A stretch of 64,000 nt of DNA from Gambelia wislizenii (Eukaryota > Chordata > Lepidosauria > Squamata > Crotaphytidae), in contig JAUMIR010000002.1 of NCBI GenBank assembly GCA_030847615.1, forward strand, positions 286,420,028 to 286,484,027, in the 5' to 3' direction. The notes beneath the pieces were generated by a model. It was not told the origin of the DNA. It did no database searches and saw only the letters and a program-made list of their open reading frames with translations. Below, one piece after another: positions 42,437 through 53,019 of the stretch. The position numbers and the translations under genes were made by a program. Positions within the stretch are counted from its first letter, which is position 1, and every line of letters starts with the position of its first letter.

Positions 42437-43276
42437 GGAGATTTTCACACTACATTGTTATAGTGTTACTATTCCACTTTAACTGCTCTGGCTTCCTCCT
42501 GTGGAATTCTGGGGTTTGTAGTTTAGTGAGGCCTAAGATCTCTCTGGCTGAGAGTTATAAATGCCCCTCCCTAAACTGCAAACCCCAGGATTCCACAAGA
42601 GGCAGCCATAGCAAATAAAGTGGAATAGTAGCACTATGGAAATTTTCACACGGGGCCAAAATGCCCCGTTCCTGCCCCGCCACCTCCTCTCCCGTTCCTG
42701 CCACAGAATAACATAAATCTTTCACACACTCTTCTTAATTCCGCAGCAGGAACGGGTTCCCTCTCCCCTCGCTGGCCGGCCGTAAATGCAGCCTTCGTAA
42801 GGCTGCTTTTACGACCGGCTGTCTGAAACGTTATCACGTTATCACGTGATAACGGCCAGACAGTAAATTTAAAAAATAAAACTCCCCCAAACATAAAATC
42901 AGTTCACCAAGCACAAAAACACACTTTAAATCACACAATCAAAACAGGGAGGGTAAAATAAAGGTGCCACTTACCTGGATGTCCAGATCGTACCAGGAAG
43001 TGCTCAGAACGGACCTTCCCTCCACAGCTGTCATTTCAGAACAGGAACGGGGCTCCTGTTCGCACACCCGTGATTGCGACGGAATGGGAGGTCTATTCAC
43101 GATGAAAAATCGTGATTACATTGTTCTGGAATGGTCACAGGAGTAGGATGGATGCAGGACAGAACGGGGTCAACATCGTCCGAAAGGGAAAACCTTTCCC
43201 GACCCTGTTCTGTTCCTGCCACAGGATATATAGACCGTGTGAAAATCTCCTATAACAGTGTAGTGTGAAAATCTCC
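42437..43276. mobile_element. Palindromic MITE (CACACTACA family) carrying a nested insertion
   Basis: The outer ends GGAGATTTTCACACTACATT and TAGTGTGAAAATCTCC are inverted copies. The left half and most of the right half (42437-42637) hold GGAATTCTGGGGTTTGTAGT / AACTGCAAACCCCAGGATTC. The last 26 bases of the right half (43251-43276) lie beyond the nested element at 42638-43250. Confidence 0.75.
42638..43250. mobile_element. Nested 613-bp MITE with matching end sequence
   Basis: The ends GGAAATTTTCACACGG and CCGTGTGAAAATCTCC are inverted with one mismatch. TAT on both sides may be a 3-bp duplication. Inverted subterminal CGTTCCTGCC-type blocks are present at both ends. The interior has a palindrome TTATCACGTGATAA near 42840. 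No transposase was seen. Its outermost bases resemble those of the host MITE. Confidence 0.7.
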
Positions 43277-43985
43277 TAAGTGTGTGCATGCTAAATTAAA
43301 ATCTCAGCAGTAACACACTAGGCTGCCTTCAGCAAGCCACTGCTTCTTTGATTCAGGCCCAGACTATCTAAAGTATGTGGATACGTCGGGTCTACTTTCA
43401 GGTTGTTGTGGTTTTTTATAGAAAATATTGAAATAATGTATGTGAAGTGTTTTGAATACTAATAACATTCCCTATAAATGTCAAGTATTAACACTAGTAT
43501 TGGTATTTTGTGCCTAAAATTTCTAAACTCCACTAATTATTATTTAAACTGTTATTGTTCTGTTCATCTACCTATTCTGCTCTCATCCTTGCCCTCTCTT
43601 TCAAGCAGTGAGTAACAACTATTTTAGAATACACAGACTGCAGTATTTAACATATATTTCCTAATGATATTATATAGCCATGCCCACAATTTATACCTGT
43701 TCTTCTTTCACCAAAGCAAGCATGCTAAAATTAAAATGGCTTACATCATTTCCAGAAAAAGCCAAGATCAGATATTGGACAACTTCCAGAAAAGATGAGT
43801 TGAGAGCTAGATAGCAGCTACTAAGAGTCTTATTTCCCATATAAAGGGCACCTTTCTGAAAGGTGCCCTTAGCAGTCTGTTTATAACAGAAAAAGTGGAA
43901 GGAGAGGGCTTCTTCAGCATACAGGAGGGGTGGGGCACACTTCTCTGTCAAGGACCACATTCCCCCAGGGATAATAATAATCATA
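43277..43985. other. Unassigned sequence
   Basis: A short inverted pair, AAAGGGCACCTTTCTGAAAG / GGTGCCCTT, lies near 43845-43870. No gene was recognised. Confidence 0.4.
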
Positions 43986-44213
43986 AAAAATAATAAAATT
44001 TATTTATACCCCGCCCCTCTGCTAAAAACAATCAGGGCGGCTTCCAACAATTAAAACATTATAATAATGACTAAAAACACCACCCACTCCCACCCTCCCC
44101 CATAAAAAGACATTAAACAATATAAAATTAAAACCATCTAACTAAAATCACATTAAAAACAAATATATTCAAAATTTAAAAAGGCCAGGAGATGCAGCTC
44201 CTGAGGCCGGGAT

Positions 44214-44816
44214 CTAATCAGGAAAGGCCTGCTGAAAGAGATCCATCTTTAGCGCTTTTTTAAAGCTACTTAAGTTTGTCATCTGATGGATCTCATTCGG
44301 CCGGCCATTCCATAAATTGGGGGTGATTACCGAAAAGGCCCTCTGGGAGGTTGCAGACAGCCTAGATTTTTGTGGCTGAAGCAAATTCCTCCCAGAGGAC
44401 CGGAGTGCATGGGGAAGATTGTATGGGAGGAGGCGGTTCCGGAGATAAGTTGGACCCAAGCCATTTAGGGCTTTAAAGGTAATAATCAACACCTTATACT
44501 GGGCCCGGAAACTGATAGGCAGCCAGTGGAGAGATTTCAATACTGGAGTTATATGGTCTCTCCGAGATGTTCCCGAGACCACTCTGGCTGCCATATTTTG
44601 TACCAGCTGAAGTTTCTGGACCAAGCACGAGGGTAGCCCCATGTAGAGCGCATTGCAGAAATCTAGACGGGAGGTTACCAGCGCATGCACCACAGTCTCT
44701 AGGCCCCTTACTTCCAGGAAAGGGTGCAGCTGGAGTACCAGCTGAAGCTGATAACAAGCGCTCCTGACTGTCGCATTCACCTGACTTGTCATCTGAAGCG
44801 ATGAATCAAGGAGCAC
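44214..44816 (-). pseudogene. L2 C-terminal region remnant
   Basis: A 200-codon open frame continues the L2 polyprotein in another frame after a break near 44850. It shows YQLQLVLQLHPFLEVRGLET, TSRLDFCNALYMGLPSCLVQ, KLQLVQNMAARVVSGTSRRD, HITPVLKSLHWLPISFRAQY and a final SFKKALKMDLFQQAF. This thumb and C-terminal region is characteristic of L2/CR1-group LINEs. Confidence 0.9.
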
Positions 44817-44885
44817 CCCCAGACTGAGAATACAGTCCTTAACGGAGAGTGTGACCCCATCCAGGACTGGAGGTTGAAGCCCAAC

Positions 44886-45984
44886 TCATGATTTCGGGGC
44901 CACTACCGCGAGCACCTCCATTTTGTCTGGATTTAATCTCAATCTGTTTTTCCTCATCCAGCCCATTACTGCTTTAAGACAGTCATTAAGAGGAGAGACG
45001 CCATTGGAATTTGAGGCCGATGATCGGGACAAGGAGAAATAGATCTGGGTGTCATCAGCATACTGATAACACCCAGCCCCATAACTCTGAATAATCTCAC
45101 CCAGCATCTTCATATAGATGTTAAACAGCATCAGCGACAGGATGGCGCTCTGCGGAACGCCACAAGTAAGCTCCTTTCTGCTGGAGCAGCTGTCCCCAAG
45201 CAGCACCCTCTGGGACCTGCCCAAGAGGAAGGACTGGAACCACTGGAGCGCAGTGCCTCCGATTCCTAACCCACTCAGGCAATCCAGGAGAATGCCATGA
45301 TCTATCATATCGAAAGCCGCTGAGAGGTCGAGAAGCACCAACAGGGACACATTACCCCTGTCGATGCTTAGACGCAGATCGGTCAAGGCAACCATGGCGG
45401 TCTCAACTCCAAATCCCGTCCTGAAGCCAGTTTGAAATGGGTCTAGATAATCAGTTTCATCCAAGACCACTTGGAGTTGAAGAGCAACTGCCTTCTCGAT
45501 CACTTTGCTCAAGAATGGTAACATAGAAACCGGCCTATAATTGTTCATGTCCAGGGGGTCCAGGGAAGGTTTTTTCAGGAGTGGCCTAATGCCAGCTTCC
45601 TTTAAACAGGATGGAACACACCCTTCCCTGAGGGATGCATTGATGATGTCCTTAAGGAACACCATCAAGACACACACACCCCCGGATGGCCAGCCATGAA
45701 GGGCAAGGATCGAGAGGGCAGGTCGTCTTCCTCACTCTACCAAGTAGCTTGTCCACGTCCTCGGTACTCACGGATTGAAATTGATCCAGTAAATTTACAT
45801 CAATGGAGTTGCTGGACACCTCATCAATTATTTCTGTTTCTGTCAAAATACTGGCATCTAAGTCAGCTTTTATCGGAGAGATTTTATCTGCAAAGTAGTT
45901 GTTAAATGCGTCACAGTAGGCCATTGTTGGGTTAAGCAATGGGTTCTGCGCAGGTATAACCTGTGTCATCTCCCTTACCTTCAC
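44886..45984 (-). pseudogene. L2 reverse transcriptase remnant
   Basis: The upstream frame (45652-45984) holds AYCDAFNNYFADKI and a linker. The main frame (44886-45677) has ASLREGCVPSCLKEAGIRPL, MNNYRPVSMLPFLSKVIEKA and LLVLLDLSAAFDMIDHGILL. These are followed by SCSSRKELTCGVPQSAILS and the catalytic CYQYADDTQIYFS block (YADD near 45060). It ends WMRKNRLRLNPDKMEVL. The usual GVPQGSVLSP motif is altered to GVPQSAILSL. A frame break separates the two parts. Confidence 0.9.
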
Positions 45985-46014
45985 AAAGATAGTTTCTTTG
46001 TGAACAAATGCTGT

Positions 46015-46016
46015 TA

Positions 46017-46047
<31 letters not shown>

Positions 46048-46090
46048 TTTATACCCTGCCCCTCTGCTAAAAACAATCGGGGTGGCAAGT
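46015..46090 (-). repeat. Separate L2-type 3' tail with (AAT)n
   Basis: An AAT run of about 30 bp is followed by ATTTATACCCTGCCCCTCTG and CTAAAAACAATCGGGGTGGC. This is the same 3' end as the L2 at 43986, abutting that element's 5' break. Confidence 0.8.
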
Positions 46091-46597
46091 TAGATTGCAA
46101 AGCCAGACCTAACACTGGGCAGGATGTCTCCCCATTTCTTTCTCTGTCTCTCCCTCTCTTTCTGCAGACACTTCACCCTCCCACCCTGGATGAGGAGCTG
46201 CTGAGGGAGGGGCATCTCTTACCACAGGTTTGCACCTATGACTTGCATATGGTGTTTGAAGTTAGGCTGAAGATCAGAGATTGTCCATTCAGAGTGTACA
46301 AGTTCTAGGTTATTCAGAATTTTTTAAGGTCAACATCAAAGGTGGAGGTAGGCAAACTGTGGCCTTCCAGAGGCACAGCCCACAGGACGACTGATGGGGG
46401 TTGCAGTTCAAAAACATCTTGAGCACCATATGTTGTCTGATCTAGAGCCTTATATTATGCACCAAATGAAACAGGGAGCTCTAACTATGTAAAGTGTTAA
46501 AGCAATGTCTCTTGTAATCCATTCTAATCAAGGGCATCAACCACATAATCGAAACAGCTTTTAAGGGCAGTACTGTGAACAGCACATTGCTGCTGTC
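46091..46597. other. Unassigned sequence with a possible hAT-like fragment
   Basis: GGAGGTAGGCAAACTGTGGC, CTTCCAGAGGC and TGATGGGGGTTGCAGTTC (46345-46415) resemble the hAT-like repeats at 38979 and 47932. The rest was not recognised. Confidence 0.4.
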
Positions 46598-46884
46598 CAT
46601 CCTTTGCATTTTTTTTTATTTAGTTAGTTATTTATACCCCGCTCTTCAGCCATAAGGCTATCAGAGTGGCTTACAAATTGTTTTAAGCAATGCTATTTAC
46701 ACATCTACACTGCATTAAACAGTTTCCAATGTGTGTTAGCTAATTGCCCCCACAAGCCGGGTACTCATTTTACCGACCTGCGAAAGGATGGAAGGCTGAG
46801 TGAACCTTGGAGCCCGCCGGAATCGAACTTGCAACGTGGTGACTTGCAGGACTGGCATTTAACCACTGCGCCACCAGGGCTCAC
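46598..46884 (-). repeat. tRNA-derived SINE with L2-like tail
   Basis: The minus strand starts with a tRNA-like head: GGTGGCGCAGTGGTTAAATG, then a B-box-like GCAAGTTCGATTCCGGC. The body has CTCAGCCTTCCATCCTTTCG and CGGTAAAATGAGTACCCGGC. The tail CTGAAGAGCGGGGTATAAAT with an A/T run matches L2-type 3' ends, so L2 machinery probably mobilised it. Confidence 0.8.
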
Positions 46885-47657
46885 CAAGAAGTCACACAGC
46901 CTTCTATACTTGGCTGATCAGCACATTTGTTTCACACAGAAACTAAAGGTTTACACAGAGGCAAAACGACATCTTATAGCAAATCTTAGCACAGTCTCAT
47001 ATAGTACATTAATATAGGTAATGAACCAAAGGAAGAATTATATGGACAGCTAAGAAAGTTCTTTTTTCCTGACAAGGAATCACACACACCCATCCTGTAG
47101 TGTTATTTTTCTGTCATACATGTAAAAATAAAATTCCTTAAAAGTCAGATAGACACCTATCATGCTTCAAAAAAAAAAAAACTTTTCACTGAAGCTGTTT
47201 ATATTTATAGCCCTTATTTACAGTAAGTATCCTAATCTAAACAAGAGCAGCTCCACACAGGTTGCCATCTCCCCTTCTTTTCAAACAGAAGGGCCAGCAA
47301 CTGTTCCAAGACCTCAGCAAAATGGTAATTCACCATCACCCCTGCCAGAGCATCCCTCTGCTACCTCTAAGCAGCAATACTCTGCTTACAAAACACAAAA
47401 AAGAGAAGCGTATCAAACAAATCAAATCTCTTTTAAAACGAATACTCATTAAGCGCGTCTTCAATCTACAGGGAATTGCAAATGGATTAATGATGTCATG
47501 CATTACACAATCACAGCTACAGCAATACAAAAACCAGTTCAAATGCAAGTTAACATGGTCTCTCATCTCTAACTACTTTTCCTTCAAATAATGCAGATGA
47601 TGATCTGGAAAATGCTCTTACATGTCATCCTTAGATCCCGCCTGCTGTACAAACTGT
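46885..47657. other. Unassigned sequence
   Basis: No gene or repeat family was recognised. Overlapping open frames of about 100 codons at 47162-47591 show no domain. Confidence 0.4.
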
Positions 47658-47878
47658 GGCTGCTGCCACACTGCAAAAATAATGCAGCTTGACACCACCT
47701 TAACTATCACGGCTCCATCCTATGGAGTCTTGGGATTTGCAGCGTGTTGTGGCACCAGAGCTCTCTAACAGAGAAGGCTAAATATCTCACAAAACTACAA
47801 ATCCAGAATTCCATAGCACTGAGCCATGGCAGTTAAAGTGGTGTCACGCTGCATTATTTTTGCAGTGTAACAGCAGCC
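47658..47878. mobile_element. Palindromic MITE (CTGCCACACTGC family)
   Basis: The ends GGCTGCTGCCACACTGCAAA and TTTTGCAGTGTAACAGCAGCC are inverted copies. AATAATGCAGCTTGAC and GTCACGCTGCATTATT pair just inside. It is close in sequence and length to 12715-12935. Confidence 0.8.
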
Positions 47879-47931
47879 TCCAATAATGACCTATTTTTGT
47901 GATGGTGGCTAAAGCATAGATTGACCTAGAG

Positions 47932-48043
47932 CAGGGTTAGGTAAAGCTTAGCCCTCCAGACTGTAACTCTCACCACTTCTCACCATTGGCTATTGTAGCT
48001 AGGCTGATGGGAACTGCAGTCCAACATCTGAAGTTCACCCCTG
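47932..48043. mobile_element. Short hAT-like palindromic repeat with 8-bp flanking repeat
   Basis: ACCTAGAG (47924-47931) and ACCTATAG (48044-48051) flank CAGGGTTAGGTAAAGCTTAG ... AGTTCACCCCTG. The interior ATTGGCTATTGTAGCTAGGC and GGGAACTGCAGTCCAACATC is typical of this reptile repeat. Confidence 0.65.
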
Positions 48044-48051
48044 ACCTATAG

Positions 48052-48671
48052 CATAAAGCAGACAAGGGAGTACTTAACATTTTAAAAGACCTTATATGCT
48101 TCAAATTAAAAAAAAAACCTCAAAAAAGTCGAATCCTCACCAGGAAACAAAATTTCTGTAATCAATATAGCAGTGTATTTTTCAACAGCTCAAAATCTTT
48201 TCCATAACTCCACATATTTTCTGTTTCCCCATTAAGCCACCAAAAACGTTTTACATTTCATCTAAGCAAGCCAAAAAGGGAAATAAGTCCAGCATGCTAG
48301 AAATATAAAGTACAACATTATATTACCATTAAAAATTTTTGGTCATTTCAATTCCTAAAACAATTATAATTTAATTTCTGTAACTGTTTAGTTAGGATAC
48401 CAAATTTAGTATTACAGTTTAATCCGCAATTCTGTGTTAAAGTAACCCCAATGCAATACTTTTAAGTACAGTACTCAAAAATATTCTTCATTCTTCATTC
48501 TTCCAGTGCCATAAGACTTGGCCCTGCACCATGGATTTGCTTAGATGAGAGAAGACTTCATTTACAGTCAATCAAAGTAAAGGTTCTATTAGGTAAATGT
48601 AGAGCGAAAATGTGGCAGTTTTGCCAGCAAGCACCTCATAAGCTTCTGTGCCAAATACAAAAGGCTGCTGA
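48052..48671. other. Unassigned sequence
   Basis: No gene or repeat family was recognised. Confidence 0.4.
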
Positions 48672-48775
48672 GTTCTCTCTCTCTCTGGCTTTTCTTCGCA
48701 AATGAAGATTCAAGAAGGACTCATCCCGCGCTTTCTGCAAGCGCACTGATGACTAAAAAGGCCAATCCGAGAGGG
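48672..48775 (-). mobile_element. LINE 3' end fragment (GA-tail family)
   Basis: CTCTCTCTCTCTGGCTTTTC, then TTCGCAAATGAAGATTCAAG, AAGGACTCATCCCGCGCTTT and AAAAAGGCCAATCCGAGA match the 3' end of the element at 9940-10592 on the same strand. Confidence 0.8.
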
Positions 48776-49997
48776 TTGGCCTACCTCCACCTTTGATGTT
48801 GGCCTTAAAAAATGGCCAATCTGAGTTAGAGGGGTATGTTCCAGATTAACATGGGCTACTTTTTCTTCTCTTTAACGCAAGAGCTTCTCCAAGATGAGGA
48901 TCTGGTGCAGCCATTGATTCATCAGGCTTCCATTTTGTACAAGTTCATTTTTAGCATGTGAAGGAAGGAAAACCTATTTTCCCTATTTTGAAAATAGGGA
49001 AAATTTTGACCCTATTTTGACCATGTACTGAACTGAGCAGTACAAATTTTTGGAGAATTTGCAATCAAATGACTACTTATTTCAAATTACAGTACCAGAT
49101 TTAAATCAACTTAGCAATCAGATCTCAAATGCACCAATTTTTATTTTCTTTTACTGCTCCACTCAGTATATGACCACAGTAGGCTCTGAGAATGGTGAAA
49201 TGTATTTTCATTTGCTTTCAGAGAATTAGACAAAATGGAAAGCTGGTGAATCATTGTTTTCACCAGCTACTTGTCTTGAAGAAAAACTCTTGCAATCATA
49301 TCCCAAATGCACGAAGATTCATGCCTCTCCACTTGATTTACAGTCACAGCAGGCTCACAGAATATAGCAGGAACAGGGTTTGCACAACATGGATTTTAGT
49401 ATAATCTGGGATCAAACGTCCCAGTTTCTTTACCTTAATTGCTTTCAGAGCAACAGTGAATGTGGTGTGGCATATGCCTATTTCTACTTTCCCTATCAGG
49501 ATATTTTAAATTACCCTTTCAGATTCAAGGGCTTATGACTTGGACTTACTCCAGTTTTCCCAAATTATGTAATTACCAGGTTTCTTGCCCCTAGGTAATA
49601 AGAGATTATAAACATTATGTTTCTGATTCCCTTGGACTGAAAGGATGCAAAAAAGAAGGTTCCCAACCAATTCTACATCCACTCTGGCATGAACAGATGA
49701 ACAGAAGCCCATTTTTAGCAGATGGAAATCTTGGTATCCAGTGAAGTTCAGCTTCAAGATTTTGCGATTTGTGTGGTGTCATTCTAAAGGACTGAAGAAA
49801 GGATCAGGGCCATAGGTAGGGTACGTCCTGAGAAGCTGAGCTCTAATTTTAAAAACAAATTTCCAGCCACTGTTGCTGTGAAGGCAGACTTGAAAATACA
49901 CAGGCAATTCACTCTGCATAAATAAAATGTCCAGAGGTAGGGTCAGAGGTTGGGTCAGGGTAAGGCTTCAATGCCTTGCATACTTCCTCCTGCATCC
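48776..49997. other. Unassigned sequence
   Basis: No gene or repeat family was recognised. TTTCCCTATTTTGAAAATAGGGAAA near 48975 is a short palindrome. Confidence 0.4.
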
Positions 49998-50078
49998 CTA
50001 GAAACTGCACGGCAGGGGGTTGGACTGGATGGCCCTTGTGGGCCATTCCAACTCTACAATTCTATGATTCTATGACTG
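49998..50078 (+). mobile_element. CR1-type LINE 3' end fragment
   Basis: GGCAGGGGGTTGGACTGGAT, then GGCCCTTGTGGGCC and TCTATGATTCTATGA: only the last ~80 bp of a CR1. Confidence 0.85.
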
Positions 50079-50827
50079 AATCTATGCACAGTAACAAATA
50101 TTACACACAGCTGCTGTCCTGACTTTGCATACCATGTAGAAATCATATACTCTACCACACATACATAATACAAACCTCAGTTAACAAAACCTCTGATAAA
50201 GAAACTCCTTTTTACAAGGGCTTTTTCTACCTACCCAGCACCCTTTCTTCCTTCTCCTCTATCTAGCTGAAAGATTTTTTTAAGCAGCACTGGCATTAGG
50301 AGGATGGTGAAAGAAGGCTGGAGGAACAAAGACTGCTGGTGTCAGATTGCAACAATGTGGTGGTCTCCCTGATTTGTGCTGTTACTCACAAATTATCAGC
50401 AAAGTACATTGCACATTTTCTGTTAGGCTTCTAGGGAGTGCGAAAGCCATTACAATCTCTTTAAGTTATGCAAACAGGTGAATGTATTTGCAACTTTCTT
50501 GGATTCTTTGTTTCAGCAAGACTTAGGAAAGTCCAGCAGCACAATAGAGTTTGAGGGGAGAGAGTTTTAATGGTTCTAACATTATTGATAAGGTAATCAA
50601 GGGTTTGAGCTACAAACCATTCATCTTACATGAATTGTTTACTACAGGGCATACCATAGTAAAATATAAGGAAATTGCTTTAAGAAGTCAAAACAAATAT
50701 GCCCCCCCCACAACAAACTGTGCAATCCTATACACACATACCTGGCAATAACTTTTACTGAATAGTTTTGGGGAAATATACAAAGAATTGCACTATTTAG
50801 TTAAATTTAGCTTTAGAAATTGATACA
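50079..50827. other. Unassigned sequence
   Basis: No gene or repeat family was recognised. Confidence 0.4.
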
Positions 50828-51150
50828 AGTCATCATCACACACACCCCGTATCCGCAAGTGATATGTTTTTGGACTTACCGTGTATAAGTTAAACTGTAG
50901 ATAATAGCAAACCCTATTAAAATAATTGCAAAGCCTAATTAATTTTAATTAATTAAAATAAAGGACTTTGTGTACAAACATACCATAGAGTTGCATTGGA
51001 AGACGTAGAAGGTGCCTAGAGATGATTATTCCTAGGCATTTTCCAGCACAACTCTGTGGTATGTGTCCCCTGTTTTGTGTCCCTCAGAAAACTGAAACTG
51101 TGGATATTGGTTCCACAGACACAGGAATGTGTGTGACCTGTATTTTAAAT
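50828..51150. mobile_element. Tigger-like repeat, second subfamily, diverged
   Basis: ACACCCCGTATCCGCAAGTG on the left and GGTTCCACAGACACAGG ... GACCTGTA on the right. The interior ACCATAGAGTTGCATTGGAA and TAGGCATTTTCCAGCACAAC is shared with 39604-39848. Confidence 0.55.
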
Positions 51151-51560
51151 CAATGTGGTTGTCTTGCTTTTTAGTTTTTTTTTTTAAGTTGCCACATAAT
51201 ATTCTATTTAATTTTCTTCTTTTAAGCTATCTAGCCTTCTTCCTGACACCTTAGTTTACCAGGTGAAAGAATGCTGTTTTGATATGTAGGAATATTCAGC
51301 CACATGATTTGCAACAAAGGTCCTTTTCACACTACACAATCACAGCCATATGATTGTGTTTGAAGTGCCATGGTTCCATCCTGTGAATCCCGGGGGTTTG
51401 TAGTATGGCAAGTTAATTAGAGCTCTGATGAGGCACTTCCAGAGAATCATAAATATTCCTCCCTAAATGCAAATCCCATGTTTCCATAGAATGGAGCCAT
51501 AGCAGTTAAAACAGAATGCCACATTGGTTACTTACCGTGAAGGTGCATTCTTGAGGGAAC

Positions 51561-51693
51561 GGGGTGATGCGGGTCCTTTACATCTGGGTTTCGTCAGTCA
51601 CCGCCCAGGTGTAGCAGGAAGTTACATCAAGCCTCTTCATATTCAAATTTCTTTGTCTTCATCTCCTCCATCCTGGAGCCACGAGGCCAGTTC
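51561..51693 (-). repeat. DIRS inverted terminal repeat, left (3') copy
   Basis: GGGGTGATGCGGGTCCTTTA ... CACGAGGCCAGTTC is the complement of 57744-57876. The copies look identical across 133 bp. Outside it, the left end has a unique extension (51518-51560, GCCACATTGGTTACTTACCG...) reproduced in the ICR. Confidence 0.92.
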
Positions 51694-51812
51694 ACTGACT
51701 AGCAAAGCCCTGTAAGGACTAAGGAAATCGATTAAGTCAAATAGCATTAAACAGAACTAGGCAATAAGGATACCGCTATGCAAGGAAAAACGTACGCAGT
51801 CACTGGGCGGGG

Positions 51813-51915
51813 AAAGGACCCGCATCACCCCGTTCCCTCAAGAATGCACCTTCACGGTAAGTAACCAATGTGGCATTCTCTGAGGGAGGGGTGATGCGGG
51901 TCCTTTACATCTGGG
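51813..51915. repeat. DIRS internal complementary region (ICR)
   Basis: 51813-51874 is the complement of the element's left outer end (AAAGGACCCGCATCACCCCG ... AAGTAACCAATGTGGC). 51875-51915 is the complement of the right outer end (ATTCTCTGAGGGAGGGGTGA ... ACATCTGGG). The two meet exactly where the circle joint should be. In DIRS1 models the ICR templates the joining of the ends during replication. It lies about 50 bp downstream of the recombinase stop codon. Confidence 0.93.
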
Positions 51916-51966
51916 ACGTGCCCAAGCTGACTAAATAGGGCGGGAGTGACTGCGGCATTGGCGGAC

Positions 51967-53019
51967 TCAATCTTTGAGCACCTCCTGGAGCACCCTCCGA
52001 CCGAAGTTCGCCTCGGCGGAGCGGAACTTGTCCACCTTATAGTGTCTGATGAAGGTGGACGGTGTGCTCCAGGTCGCTGCCCTGCAGATTTCTACCAGGG
52101 GAGCGTTAGTAGAGAAAACCGCGGATGTGGCGGCTGACCTAGTCGAGTGAGCCGTGACCCCAGACGGCCTGGGGATCCTAGCTGAGTCGTAAGCTTCGAA
52201 GATACAGGCCCTGATCCAGGAAGCAATGGTCTTCTGTGACGCCCTGGTCCCTATGGCTGACTGAGAGAAGGAGACAAACAGAGCATCGCAGCGTCTGATG
52301 GGAGCAGTGCGTCTGATATATATCTTCAAGGCCCTCCTGACGTCTAGGTTATGCCAGAGCTTCTCCTTCGGGTGCGAAGGGTTGGGACAGAAGGAGGGCA
52401 AAATCAAGGGCTGTGAGACATGGAACTCGGAGACGACCTTTGGTTTGAATGACGGATCTGGATGTAGGGTCACTATGTCCTTGTCAAAGGAGCATAGGTG
52501 TTCCCTTACTGACAGGGAGGCCAACTCTGACACCCTCCGCGCTGAGGTGATGGCCACTAGGAACGCAACCTTGATGGTGAGAGTTCTAAGGGAAATTGTG
52601 CGCAACGGTTCGAAAGGATGCTTCATGAGTTGACGGAGGACTAGGGAGAGGTTCCACGACGGGAACCTGTGTCTCACCGGGGGTGAAACTATCGAGGCAC
52701 CCCTCAGGAAACGCCTGATATGTGGATGCGATGAGAGGCGGTTCCCGTCCTGTGCTGCGAGGAAGGCCGACAAGGCGGCCACCTGTCTCTTCAAGGTATT
52801 TGGTCGCAGGCCCGCCTCGAGGCCTTTCTGTAGGAACGCCAAGATGTGCTTCACCGACGCTCCTTCGGCGTCTAGGTGGTGAAGGGCACACCATCTCCTG
52901 AAAGCTCGCCATGTAGCTTCATAGATCCTCCTGGTGGAAACTCGCCTAGAGGAAAGAAGGGTGTTGATAACTGAGTCCTCATATCCGTGTTGCCTTAGGG
53001 CTTGCCTTTCAGTCTCCAT
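51967..53019 (-). CDS. DIRS tyrosine recombinase (integrase)
   Basis: A 350-residue protein from the ATG at 53019. Residues 20-110 form a helical core-binding-like region (STRRIYEATWRAFRRWCALH, VKHILAFLQKGLEAGLRPNT). The catalytic domain follows. The first arginine is in AITSARRVSELASL (R161 or R162), HSTR is at H291-R294, W317 lies in AATWSTPSTF and the nucleophile Y327 is in FIRHYKVD. The full R...H-x-x-R...W...Y set is present, as expected for circle integration by strand exchange. The ATG lies 25 bp inside the end of the RT-RNase H frame. The same frame stays open 605 codons further upstream, so an upstream start is possible but less likely. Confidence 0.92.
   Translation of the reverse strand: METERQALRQHGYEDSVINTLLSSRRVSTRRIYEATWRAFRRWCALHHLDAEGASVKHILAFLQKGLEAGLRPNTLKRQVAALSAFLAAQDGNRLSSHPHIRRFLRGASIVSPPVRHRFPSWNLSLVLRQLMKHPFEPLRTISLRTLTIKVAFLVAITSARRVSELASLSVREHLCSFDKDIVTLHPDPSFKPKVVSEFHVSQPLILPSFCPNPSHPKEKLWHNLDVRRALKIYIRRTAPIRRCDALFVSFSQSAIGTRASQKTIASWIRACIFEAYDSARIPRPSGVTAHSTRSAATSAVFSTNAPLVEICRAATWSTPSTFIRHYKVDKFRSAEANFGRRVLQEVLKD

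Larger units (their letters stand above)
43986..46014 (-). mobile_element. L2-type LINE, 5'-truncated, minus strand
   Basis: About 2 kb of an L2-clade element. The RT, the conserved C-terminal region and the 3' tail are in order on the minus strand. The 3' end, as its complement, reads AAGCCGCCCTGATTGTTTTT, then GGGGCGGGGTATAAATAAAT. Three frames are needed to read it, with breaks near 45665 and 44850. Homology stops near 46014, where an AAT run begins. It is inactive by truncation and frameshift. Confidence 0.9.
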
